A DNA stretch of 64,000 bases. Origin: Acipenser ruthenus (Eukaryota > Chordata > Actinopteri > Acipenseriformes > Acipenseridae). Positions 54,288 to 64,000 of this stretch are shown piece by piece. The stretch spans positions 559,855 through 623,854 of the forward strand of contig NC_081242.1 in assembly GCF_902713425.1 (NCBI RefSeq). Direction: 5' to 3'. Numbering within the stretch: position 1 is the first letter of the stretch; each line of letters starts with the position of its first letter. The position numbers and the translations under genes were made by a program. The notes under the pieces are model-generated. The model saw nothing but the letters and a program-made list of their open reading frames with translations, did no database searches and was not told where the DNA came from.

Positions 54288-54386
54288 TGTGAACAGAAAG
54301 TATTAGCAGATTAAATAGACATTCATTTCAAACATGTAACACCCGGACTCTGTCTTCATGCTAGGATCGAGGTGCTTCACAATAAA
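54288..54386 (+). repeat. Dispersed repeat shared with 58278-58375
   Basis: About 95 bp (attcatttcaaacatgtaac; gctaggatcgaggtgcttca) nearly identical between the two sites. Family unknown. Followed here by a (GATA)n microsatellite at about 54398-54440. Confidence 0.75.
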
Positions 54387-54397
54387 TCTATCTATCT

Positions 54398-54435
<38 letters not shown>

Positions 54436-54689
54436 GATAGATAGCAACAAAAAACCAAACTAAATTGTGCTCTTTATTTCTACGCCTTACCGATCACAAA
54501 CGGCAGAGGGCGCTGTTTGCGCTTTTCCAGAAAGCCCATTCCAGTTTACACAGTAAAGCGTTTTAAAATGTCTACTGGACAATATACCGTCCGATTCCTG
54601 TCTCTACCGACCCCCCCCCCCCCCCCACAAACCACGTTTCTTTAAAAAAAAAAAATGCCCTATTACAATTAACATCTCCAATTTCTTTG

Positions 54690-54851
54690 GACACAGGCTT
54701 TATTGAGCAAACAATACATACAGCTTGTCAACAACACAGCAACACATGCGATACAGGTTGTACATGCGTGTGTTAGGTGTTGTGTGTGTATGTAATTGTT
54801 ATATATATAATCTATCGTCGGAACCAGAGCTGCCATTCTCCCGAGGTCAAT
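54690..54851 (-). CDS. Possible terminal exon of an unidentified minus-strand gene
   Basis: On the minus strand an acceptor (acctcag) at 54852 is followed by codons for LTSGEWQLWFRR and a TAG at 54812-54814. An AATAAA (inverse at 54699-54704) comes 107 bp later, a compact terminal-exon layout. The first exon could be the one at 55670-55693 on the same strand. No intermediate exon that restores frame was found, and the protein is not recognised. Sequence read on the plus strand here also looks membrane-protein-like (54777-54995), so only one of the two readings can be real. Confidence 0.25.
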
Positions 54852-54989
54852 CTGAGGTTTCAAGCTATAGCTGCAGTATTTATAGGAGTGCTTGGTATTT
54901 ACTATTTAACCTCCAAACCTGTGTTGCACGACAAACCCACAGAGAAAACAGAGTATTTTGTACTTCACCAGAATTCACATGAGCATCAG

Positions 54990-55660
54990 CATTGATGTAA
55001 AAAACAACCGAGGAAACGACTAGCTAATGACGCCATGGATGCGCGTATGAACCCCCGTATTAATAAAAATAATAAATACATATATAAATAAAAAAACGCA
55101 TAACAAATATAAATAATTAGCGCGACGCTTGTCCTTATCTTGACCTGTAAAGCGTAGATCCAGGTTGCATTTACTCTGCGCAAACAGAATCTAAAGTATT
55201 GCAGCCTACAATATCACAACACGACAGTGAAGCAACAAACCCTCGACCATTTAAACATCTTTCTGCTCCACCGAAATGCTGACAACACAGACCTATACGG
55301 TTTGGTTTGCCAGACCTGAGCGCGAATATAAACTCGTGCATTTGCGGCTGCACACAATTCTTAAGATTATATGATAACAATAGGGTCATTAAAAAAAAAA
55401 AAAAATCCATAGTGACGGGTTATCAAATCGTATTTAAAGTTGGTTGACGCAATGAAATAAATAATTTTTAAAAAAACACAATTTAAATACAAACACGTAT
55501 CTCCTACTGACTCCGCAGGGTTTGTCTACTGATAACTAAGGATTATTTGGATACATTTTTATTCAGTTTAATTTTGAGTTTCTTGTTTTCATTCAATATC
55601 AGTCGAAGCTGACTCGTTCAACGCTGGGCAGGTATGGTGAGAGAAAAGGAAGCAGAAACC
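54990..55660. other. Unassigned, possible intron
   Basis: Moderate-GC unique DNA between the two candidate exons of the minus-strand gene. A possible minus-strand acceptor (ctttacag) lies near 55149, but the following frame is not convincing. Confidence 0.4.
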
Positions 55661-55669
55661 AACACTTAC

Positions 55670-55693
55670 GGGAGGGTCAGACGCGTTATTCAT
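55670..55693 (-). CDS. Candidate first coding exon of an unidentified gene
   Basis: The minus strand reads aaaccATG with a favourable Kozak context, eight codons (MNNASDPP) and a consensus donor gtaagt at 55669-55664. It sits just downstream, in minus sense, of a CpG-rich promoter. The gene cannot be named from eight residues. Confidence 0.4.
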
Positions 55694-55699
55694 GGTTTA

Positions 55700-55910
55700 A
55701 TCTTCACAAAAGGTTTTTTTTTTGTTTGTTTTTGAAGCGCTCGTTTGCTTCGCTTTGCTGTCTGTGTGTTAGGCGCTCGCTCCCGTCTCGCCATTTAACA
55801 TTCCCGCGGCCCCAGGTGGGGAACCTCACTGCGCCTGCGCGGGAACACCTTGTACGGCAATGGGAGAAAACATGGCGGCGGCCACCTCTGGAATCCAGAA
55901 CGGCTTCAGT
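55700..55910. promoter_or_regulatory. CpG-rich promoter, possibly bidirectional
   Basis: Contains tgcgcctgcgcggg, close to an NRF1 site, and aacATGGCGGCGG at 55870, a classical YY1 motif often just downstream of a TSS. The YY1 motif also offers a plus-strand ATG (MAAATSGIQNGFS). The minus-strand candidate exon at 55670 would use the same island. Confidence 0.5.
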
Positions 55911-56362
55911 ACGGCACGGACCCCCGCCTTTCAGTGTCTGTTCACATTTAACATTTTAATTAGATCGTTCAATCTAAAGACTCGCTTCTATAGTTTTGAG
56001 ATGTACAAACACATTCACAGATTACCTGTAAAACGCTTTCCAATCACTAACCTGTTACTGTCTATCTGCTTTTTACAAATACTACTAATAATCCCGTATG
56101 TGCTGTTTTTTAATTGTATTATTATTATTATTATTATACATATTATTATTATTATTATTATTATTCATATAGCATCCCATGTGTGCTCTATCAAAAAATG
56201 TCATTGCCCGTGACCTTTGGCCTCTCCTAAAGTTCAAATGTAAAACTGGCTTATAACTCCTGAGAGTGCAGAAAGGGTCATGGGTCATTCTGCACTATGT
56301 GCTAGTGTTTGGTAATGGAACCGGTACTGAAAGCCGTAAAATTGCTGGCAACTCTAGTTATT
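55911..56362. other. Unique sequence with (ATT)n
   Basis: (ATT)n at about 56118-56165. Nothing else recognised. Confidence 0.6.
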
Positions 56363-56600
56363 ATTATTATTATTTATTTCTTAGCAGACGCCCTTATCCA
56401 GGGCGACTTACACTTGTTACCAAATATCACATTACAGATAAGAGCAGTTATATGGTACAGTAAAATCAGTAGAAAATAAGATAAATTCAAATAAGGGCAA
56501 AATATAGAACACAGTAAATAATTACATTTAAGAGCGAGTTCGACTGAGAGCAGTTTTAATGTAACGTAAGGTTCTCTGACTCCCCGCTTCATTGTATGTG
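56363..56600 (-). mobile_element. SINE family A tail, divergent body
   Basis: Tail ttagcagacgcccttatcc is followed by a body (cacattacagataagagcag) that differs from the main subfamily. No tRNA-like head seen, so the right boundary is approximate. Confidence 0.6.
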
Positions 56601-57568
56601 TGTGCTGAAGCTACTCGACCATTGCCCAATACAGAGTTAACTGCGTTCCTAAAATGTATTTGTCATTTGTGATCACGACCACAGCCCAACTTCAACCTGT
56701 CTCCTGTAGCCAGGGGTACTGTGAGCGCTGACCCGGTTCAAGTGGCAGCGTTTACAAGAAGTCACGTGTTTCACAGGAAGCCTGTATCAGGTTTGTTTGG
56801 GGGGGATTTTTCATCGCTCAGCCTCGTGTTGAAGTGCAGTTGTTTTCCATGGATAACCTGGTTTGCTTGGGACGGCAAATGGAGGTTTTATTCTGTTGTT
56901 CTCTACTGTTTGGAATGATCCGAGCAGCTCGGTTTGGTCAAGGCTGAAATAGTTCTCCTTGCACTTTATTAAAACAACAGAAATAGTTTTTTTTTTTCTG
57001 TACCTTGCATGGGCTTCACATTTGTATCGAGAGATACATTATTCCAGTTTATCACAAAGCCGGATTTGTTGCTGTCCCAACTCTCACTGAAGGTCGAGCT
57101 GTATTTAAAATCCTGTGATACAGCCGGGTATGGGGAAAAGGTTTACGTTTGTAATTAGCTACGAAAACATCCTGGTCAGCTCTTAATGTAATATTCACGG
57201 TGTATAAAAATGATTTCGATATTATCATGTTCGTTTGAGATGTACATTTCTATCAGTGCATAAGAAGCGTGTGGAAAAATATTTTTTTTGCTTCACAATA
57301 AAGTTTTCAGATGACATTCAAAAGCACCTGTTTAGTTTGATTATTAAAAAGACGGTTTTCAGTCTGCAGCTTAATTTATTGGAAATGTTTACATTTTGAA
57401 ATTAGTTTTTGCATGTTATTTTTGATTGTATGCACGTTGTGTTGTTTCATATGAAGCTGAATCTCTAAGTGATGTCTTTCAATAGAACAGTTAGAAATTA
57501 TAGAAATCATTTTCTTTGTGGTTTTTCTCATTTTTCTAAACTACCAAATACTTGTCAGTAACTGTGTT
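56601..57568. other. Unique A/T-rich intergenic DNA
   Basis: No gene or repeat family recognised on either strand. Confidence 0.6.
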
Positions 57569-57570
57569 TA

Positions 57571-58203
57571 TGGGGTACCATGTGTAAAAATAAATAAATA
57601 AATCTTGTATTTTTTCCCAGATTTATAAATGTTGTGAAAATAAATATATGTTTTTAAATGTGTACATTCAGATATAATTTATAAATCATAAAATATTTAG
57701 CAACTTTTCAACATTTAAATGCTATATCTTTATTTTAAAATCTGGCCAGCTAAATCTGGAGTTTGTATGCAAATGAGCTCCGCCCGCTTTGTGCTTTTAT
57801 GCGATTTGATTGGCTCTTGTAATGCTATTCAGAAATATGCAACTTTCAGCATTACAAGAGCCAATCAAATCACGTCAAGGCACGGTGGGCGGAGCTCATT
57901 TGCATACAAACTCCAGACTTAGCTGGCCAGTTAAATATTTAGCCAAATATTAAATCTTGATTTTTCAGAATAGATATTTAATAACAAAATATATATTTAT
58001 TTTTAAAATAAAGATTTTGCATTTAAATGTTGAAAAGCTGCTAAATATTTTAAGATTTATAAATGATATCTGAATGTACACATTTAAAATATATATTTAT
58101 TTTCACAACATTTATAAATCTGGGGGAAAAAATACAAGATTTAAAAAATGTGAAAAAAAATGTTAAAATATTAACGCCTTTTTTTTTAACACATGGCACC
58201 CCA
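57571..58203. mobile_element. 633-bp foldback (MITE-like) element with TA target duplication
   Basis: The left end tggggtaccatgtgtaaaaa mirrors the right end ttaacacatggcacccca. Both ends are flanked by TA. Arms of about 255-300 bp pair along nearly their whole length around a spacer of about 20 bp (57827-57847). The inner arms each hold gtatgcaaatgagctccgcc or its inverse, with an octamer ATGCAAAT, and gattggctc, an inverted CCAAT box. No transposase. TA duplication suggests Tc1/mariner-type mobilisation. Confidence 0.85.
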
Positions 58204-58221
58204 TATGTGTGTGTGTGTGTG

Positions 58222-58223
<2 letters not shown>

Positions 58224-58272
<49 letters not shown>
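58224..58272. repeat. (AT)n microsatellite
   Basis: AT run following a (GT)n stretch directly beside the foldback element. Confidence 0.95.
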
Positions 58273-58275
<3 letters not shown>

Positions 58276-58277
58276 TA

Positions 58278-58375
58278 TATGTGAACAGAGAGTATTAGCA
58301 GATTAAATGGACATTCATTTCAAACATGTAACACCCGGACTCTATCTTCACGCTAGGATCGAGGTGCTTCACTTG
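58278..58375 (+). repeat. Dispersed repeat shared with 54288-54386
   Basis: Second copy of the roughly 95-bp segment, same strand, differing at only a few positions. Confidence 0.75.
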
Positions 58376-58504
58376 TACTGAAGGCAAGGAGGTGATGTGA
58401 CGGGAGGGACAATAAAGAAAACCTGGAGATCAACTGACCCGCAACCAGCCAGCATGTGAGGTGATGAGAGCTCTTAGGAAATCAACTGAAACACACAACA
58501 CTGC

Positions 58505-59365
58505 AAAGTGTAATTCAACTTTATTAGTAAGTATGAGCAGAAGCAGAAATCACAGAATCTAGACCCCACTAGTGATTCATTTTACAATGAAAAATCCACA
58601 GCAAGGATCTGTGTAAGGTCCAATACTATTATTTCATTGAGCAGAAAACAAGACGATACAATTTTCAACTGTATTGTAATCTAAGATACAAGGCACAGTA
58701 ACAAGTTAAGCAATCTATTAGTAACACATGATTAAAAGCACAATCATTGTATATCAATAACCTTTAATATTTTTAAATGATTGTCCTGATTATTAAAAGG
58801 GATTATTTATAAGAACATGCATTGTAGTTTGTGTGCTGTTACATGGGATTCATTTTTGCTATTTATTTTAACATCACTGTAGACCTAAATTTTTTTTCAC
58901 ATCCAAAAGATAAAACATTTTAAATAAAACTGAAAATGAAAGAGATGCATTCTTACAATGTTAATTTGAAAGAAACGCTTTCAGGCAAACACAGACAGTA
59001 CACTTTCAACACAGGACTCAATAGCCAAAAGAAAATCTAAATGACATTAATCAAGGAACCACACAGGGCCTGATACTGAGTGCTCAAAACAATAAAAAAA
59101 AAACATCAGTATTATTGGAAGGAGTGCTCAAAACAAAACAAACAAACACACATCAGTAGTTCAATTAAGTTTTCTATTTAGAAGATTCAAACTGTTTTAT
59201 TTCTTTCATAAAGAACTGGTGCAAACTTTGTACTTCCTTCACAATAGAGGCTGATTCTGATTCCTCGTCCCAATTCAGTGTGTGTTCCATCACTAACTAC
59301 ATCCAGGGCAAGAGTTTCATTACAATGGTTTTAAGAGTAGGTAACTGTTTAGAGCTTCTGTTTAT
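58505..59365 (-). other. 3' UTR of the GVIN-type gene (inferred)
   Basis: A/T-rich non-coding sequence following the stop on the minus strand. An inverse TTTATT at 58519-58524 gives an AATAAA about 840 nt after the stop. Confidence 0.6.
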
Positions 59366-62300
59366 TCACTTCATGTTATACACCTCATTTATACTCTTCA
59401 GTGCTTGTTCCTTTGTTATGCTTTTCCATTCCTCAGGGATATCAGCAGGCTTTGCATTAAACTCCTCTGCAAATTGTTCATTAAATGTAGTCAGGATGTA
59501 CTTCCAGTAGTCAGAGGCTTCAATACTGGCATCGGGGGCAATGTTCCAGTCAGGGTAGAATTTCCGATAGTCTTTATAGGGATGCCACCCGTCCTCTGTG
59601 TCACTATTAGAAAATAAGTGTTCACTTTGTACAGCAGTTGAGCATATATCTACTACTAGTTTTTGAGATTTTGCCCATCTGCGTTTACTCAGCCCCTCTG
59701 GTCGATGCACGGATGCGTGGTGTTCTTTGTGCTCCTTGCCTCCTGCCTCACAGGGGACCTTACAGAACGGACACTGCTTTCCACAGCCAAACATCCTCTT
59801 AAACAGCTCATCCTGCGGCTTGAAGGGTAGGCTGTTAAGCTTCTCCTTGATATGACACCCTTGAGAAACTTCAGCACTTGAGATGTCTTCATTTCATTCA
59901 CACTCTTCTGAAGATATCCAATGAACTCTTCTGTGTTTGCTTTGTCCTGGATAAGTGCTAATCCAAGGTTGTCTGTGGAAATCACAATGTCACGGTTTAA
60001 ATTACTGCAGATCTTTTTAAGAAGCGTTAAAATGGTTTCGCTCTTTGTTAAAGTCTTCTTTCCTTTTCCAATGGCTTTTTGTATTTGTTTGGTTATTGCT
60101 TCAAAACGTTTCACTTGTAAATCTGAAAGGGCTTTACTGTTTGAAAACTGATCAATAATACGATTCAATATCCAATCCTTGACAAAACCTTCATAGTTTC
60201 TACTGTAAGCCACATAGTTTTCAGATTTATTTTCATCCAGCAGCTGTTTCAGAATTGAATGCTGGAAATATGCCCGGGTGCTGTATTTCACAGAGTCTGC
60301 ACCAGTCAGCATTGCATCCACAATATCTAACCCAAGGGCTTTGTTGACATACTCCTTCACTGCAGACTTGAGGCAGTGCTCAGTGAATTCTTGAGCCTTC
60401 TTTTGGCTCTGGTCTTTCTTCTGGAAAAGATCTATGAAGTCAGAACAGTACCGTGGTTTGGACTTTTCCAGATGTTTCCGAGGGTCGTTGTCTTCATTGA
60501 AATCTTCGTGCATCTGTTGGAATTCCCTGGCAGCAAACCCACAGATGTGCAGCTTCAGGTCAGCTTCAAACTGGGCGTTGGTCTTGAGCTTCTCAATTCC
60601 CTTCAGCTTGACATCTATCATTTCTAACAGCTCTCTGGTGTACGTCTCATGGTAGTCAGTTTTACTCTTTTTTTTGTGTGATACAAACTCTGTGCACTGT
60701 CCTGTTATAGATTTCACCCACGCCTCTGCTTGCTCTTTGGGGTTTGTTGACAGGCCAACACGATCAGTGATGTGTTTTTTGTACCATCCGCGATCAAAGT
60801 GTTTATCAGTTACATTAAACTGAGTTTTTCCATATTCAGTCAAATCTGTGACCTCATTTAATACCTTGTTAACTGCACCTACATTTCTTTTTAATTTGTT
60901 TCTCAATTGATTAAAAACATCTAATACAATGTCTCTTTTCTCTAAACCTTTAAAGTTCAGTCTCTTCACTGTCTCTTCCCACATCTTTTCAAATTTGTTT
61001 TTCAGCTGCTTCTCAGATAAATCCTCATTTCTTTTCCTACACTCTGCTAGCAGTTGCAACACTTTTTCATCTAATATTGCTTTATGCTTTTCATTGACAT
61101 TGTGTACTTTCTTCATTCCTTTTTGAAAATCAATCGCTGCTGTCAACTTGTTTGTCACAGAGTTTTCAGTTTCAATCCTAAGAGTTTTAATGCTTCTCTC
61201 AAAGGTGGCTCTGTAGCTTTCTACAAGATTAACATGTCCCTCCTTACTGTCATAGTATTTAGTCAGTTTCTCCAGAGATGTCGTTTCTTGTGATGTCAGT
61301 TCCTGAAATGCCTCTGCTTGTAAACTTCTGAGAAACTCATCAAGGTTTGAGGACTGTGCCTTGGTATTTGAAATCCTTGTCTCAGCAGTTGCCAGCCAGT
61401 TGTACATGTGCTTTTGGAAGTCCCATTCCCATTTATTAAATTCAACACACAGGTTACTGTAAGCCTCAGCCACTAGGCTATTTCTGAAGCTGAAGATGAA
61501 ATTCTCATATTTAACGGATTTCCACAAACTTCTCGTCCACTCCAGGAACTCTGTAAGTGTTTGGTATTTGTAGCTTTTTAACACTTCAATCAAGCTCTTC
61601 TTGAACTCATACACAGTTTCACTGTAGCCTGTGTTAACTGGAGCCATTGGTGGAATGCCATGCCACAGGCCAGGGATGTACCAGTTACTGTGTTCGGGGT
61701 CATACTCCATTACATCTGTGAGTTTCATGTTGGGATCTAGCTTCTCCATCCTGGCAGCTGCCTGTATCATCTCATTCAGCTGTTCTAGAAGCTTATTCCT
61801 GTCCCTTGCATTGTTGTCATGAGCAGACACGTCCCCCACATTCTGGTGTACAAACTGACAGTTTGGTTTCTTCCCCACTTTCTCCATTCTAAGAAAGGCG
61901 TGCACCACGATCTGCAAGATATCCTTCATCTCTGTGGAGTTCTCCATTGCAATGTTTATTATGGTGACGTCACTCAAACCTACAACCAGTGTTGCAAGCT
62001 CATTGTCATGTTCGTAGCTGTCTTCTAGTTGTGCCAGTTCTGGAGATTTCAGACCTTCAGTGTCGATTACCAAGATAAAATCACAGTTCAGCTCTTCTTT
62101 AAGATCCTCTTTGACTCTGATTAACAGCATGAAGGCTCCTCTCGTGCATCTGCCACTGCTAACTGCAAACTGAACCCCAAACATTGTGTTGAGGAGGGTA
62201 GACTTCCCAGTGCTTTGAACTCCCAGCACTGTTACAACCAGCAGCCTGCTCTTGGGTTGGACTTTCCTGTGGAGCTCAGTTAGGACATCAGTCACCCATT

Positions 62301-63999
62301 TTACAGGGATATTTGATGCATCTCCATCCACCAGCTCAAGAGGGAAGCCGTCCAACAGCAGATCTGCCCCCAAACTGGGAAGATCTTGAAATTGCAGACG
62401 ATATGCATTACTTGGAGGAAGGGAGCACGCTGCTTCATAAAGCTGTCCCATCTCACGCATGAAATGTTCAATTCCTAAAGAGCTGTCTGATATTTGTCTA
62501 TCCAAGTCTGCAATTATCTCTTTGTTCTCTGAGAACTTGCAACACTTTTCTTTGTATTCATCACGAAGACCGGAAAGTTTCTTTCGTGCTATAACATCCA
62601 AGTTCATCCTCATCCATTTTAGAAAATAGGATCGTTCTTCTTTGCTTTCATTGGATATGGCAGTAAAGAAACATCCGATTGCTTCAGACATATTATAACG
62701 GATTTGCTGTTGTCTCAGTTTCTGTTTTTCTCTTTGCAGATTGGATTTATATTGTTCAAGAGGCTTGTCTCCTGCCTTCCGTAGTCTGCACTCCTCCTTT
62801 TCTATTTTAGCCAGCTCCTTCCAAAGCTTCCCTTGCAATGGCAACTGATCCTCTTTATATTGCACCACATCGTCGATTCTAGATGTGATTTCTGCAGCAC
62901 TTCTCTTAGCGTTCTGACATGCAGTGCAGTCTTCATCTACAGGAATCCCCAATTCATGTGCTTCAGCAGACATGCCTTCAATGGTCATTTTGTGTTGACA
63001 GTTTTCCATGATGTCATTCATAGTTAAGCGCAGATTTGACACAAACTCTGCGTCATTGGTCTGCTGTTTCTTCAATAGGATATGACTTGTACTTAATTGT
63101 AATTGTGAAGCCAAGTTTTTCAGAAAGTTTTTTTTCTCTGTTGTATTTGGAAAATTTCCAACCAAATACAATTGGGCTTTAATATTTCCTGCAGGGGACA
63201 AGAGATTGCACTTGCTCTCCGCAATACTGTCAAAAAATATGAAGACTGCCGAGGATGTTTGACATAAAATGGAAAACTGTTTCTGAAAGGAAAGGAGATC
63301 TCCACGAAGGTTAGCAACAGCTACAGGTTCTGGAAAGATGTCCAAGTTTTTCTTTCCACAAGGAAGGTACCAACCTATTTCCACTAGACCGTTTGAAATT
63401 CTCCGTGGAACATTTCCACATTCCATATTACGATGGATAAAGAAATCATGGTACTGCTGGGGGTTACTGAGAACCTGATTCAGAATCTGAGACTTTGATA
63501 AACTGCAGTCACCCAGCCTGACAAAAGAGATCATTGGCATGGCAGTGCTGACTATACTGTCTTCCACAAACCCTTTTGAGTTGGCTAATGAACAGGGTCT
63601 AAACTTCTTCACAATGTCTCGCATGGCCCACAGCATTAATGTACACTGACTGGTGCTGCAGTCAGGGAGCAAAAGAGGTACAGCAAACTGGCACATCGAC
63701 ATTTTTGACATCATTTCCTGCTGCAGGAAGCTGTCTGAGCACAGAAAGAGTGCTACTAAGAGATCAAGTGGATTGATTGTATTACTGTCTTGATCATCAT
63801 TACTAGCTGTAAGTTCAAGAACACTATCAAGGTCTTGCAATGTCGAGTCTGTATCTGTCTCAGCAGCACTGCACTTGGTACTCCGAGCTGTCACATTTAC
63901 CATCATGAGTCTTTTCAGAAAGCACCAGGGGAGTTTTTTCAGTGACTGAATCGGTTCATCTGTAATACTGTCTGTACCGATCTCAAGGACAGTAGTCAA
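59366..63999 (-). CDS. GVIN/VLIG-type very large interferon-inducible GTPase, C-terminal half, with one apparent frameshift
   Basis: VLIG proteins are very large cytosolic/nuclear GTPases of the interferon-inducible dynamin-like superfamily, linked to cell-autonomous immunity. The frame is open at the right edge of the window (the first codon there is TTG), so the start is outside. About 1540 residues are visible. LPWCFLKRLMMVNVTARSTK and FVRLGDCSLSKSQILNQVL belong to the region before the G domain. The P-loop GVQSTGKS is near 62205-62228, then DTEGL (switch II), then QFVHQNVGDVSAHD. The C-terminal half is helical and ends with a Cys/His cluster (FGCGKQCPFCKVPC). The frame breaks near 59856, where one missing base would explain the switch to the frame ending at 59366. 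This could be a pseudogene, an assembly error or a polymorphism. No intron is seen, as expected of fish family members. Confidence 0.88.
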
Positions 64000-64000
64000 C

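Overview
The window is vertebrate nuclear DNA. It has spliced genes with GT-AG introns, YY1- and TATA-type promoters, tRNA-derived SINEs, CR1 and Penelope-type retroelement pieces, Tc1-like and hAT-like foldback elements and dense microsatellites. The gene set (SRRM2, two claudins, MYLPF, CD2BP2, COX6A, a GVIN/VLIG GTPase) matches blocks found on human 16p. Very large interferon-inducible GTPases and this SINE mix point to a ray-finned fish. The repeat style reminds me of a non-teleost lineage such as sturgeon or paddlefish, but that is an inference and not proven here.

Layout. 1-13.8 kb: the 3' portion of srrm2 (+), whose N-terminal exons lie outside the window, with one 4.3-kb exon containing a tenfold coding minisatellite. 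13.8-18.9 kb: foldback elements, a 57-bp satellite, a TATA promoter with a non-coding first exon, then a Penelope fossil. 19.0-19.6 kb: claudin A (+). 20.1-24.3 kb: a 4.3-kb array of a 40-bp minisatellite with a higher-order duplication. 26.1-26.7 kb: claudin B (-), convergent with claudin A. 26.8-31.7 kb: repeats only (71-bp satellite, CR1 LINE, SINEs). 31.8-37.5 kb: mylpf (-), seven coding exons. 37.9-41.3 kb: an 80-bp satellite, a Tc1-like element carrying an 89-bp satellite, SINEs. 41.4-48.0 kb: cd2bp2 (+), seven coding exons ending in the GYF domain. 49.4-50.2 kb: a second large array of the 40-bp repeat. 50.6-52.4 kb: cox6a (+), three exons. 52.4-58.5 kb: largely unique DNA with a CpG-rich promoter, fragments of an unidentified minus-strand gene and a 633-bp foldback element. 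58.5-64 kb: the C-terminal half of a GVIN-type GTPase (-), running off the right edge.

The genes do not form one pathway. SRRM2 and CD2BP2 are both spliceosome-associated. MYLPF and the muscle-type COX6A isoform are both muscle genes. The claudins are a tandem-family pair. The most unusual property is the density of tandem repeats. At least nine unrelated satellites of 40 to 107 bp occur in 64 kb. Three of them (40, 80 and 89 bp) recur at two or three separate loci in both orientations. One has copied the end of a cox6a exon with its splice donor, and one has expanded inside srrm2 coding sequence.
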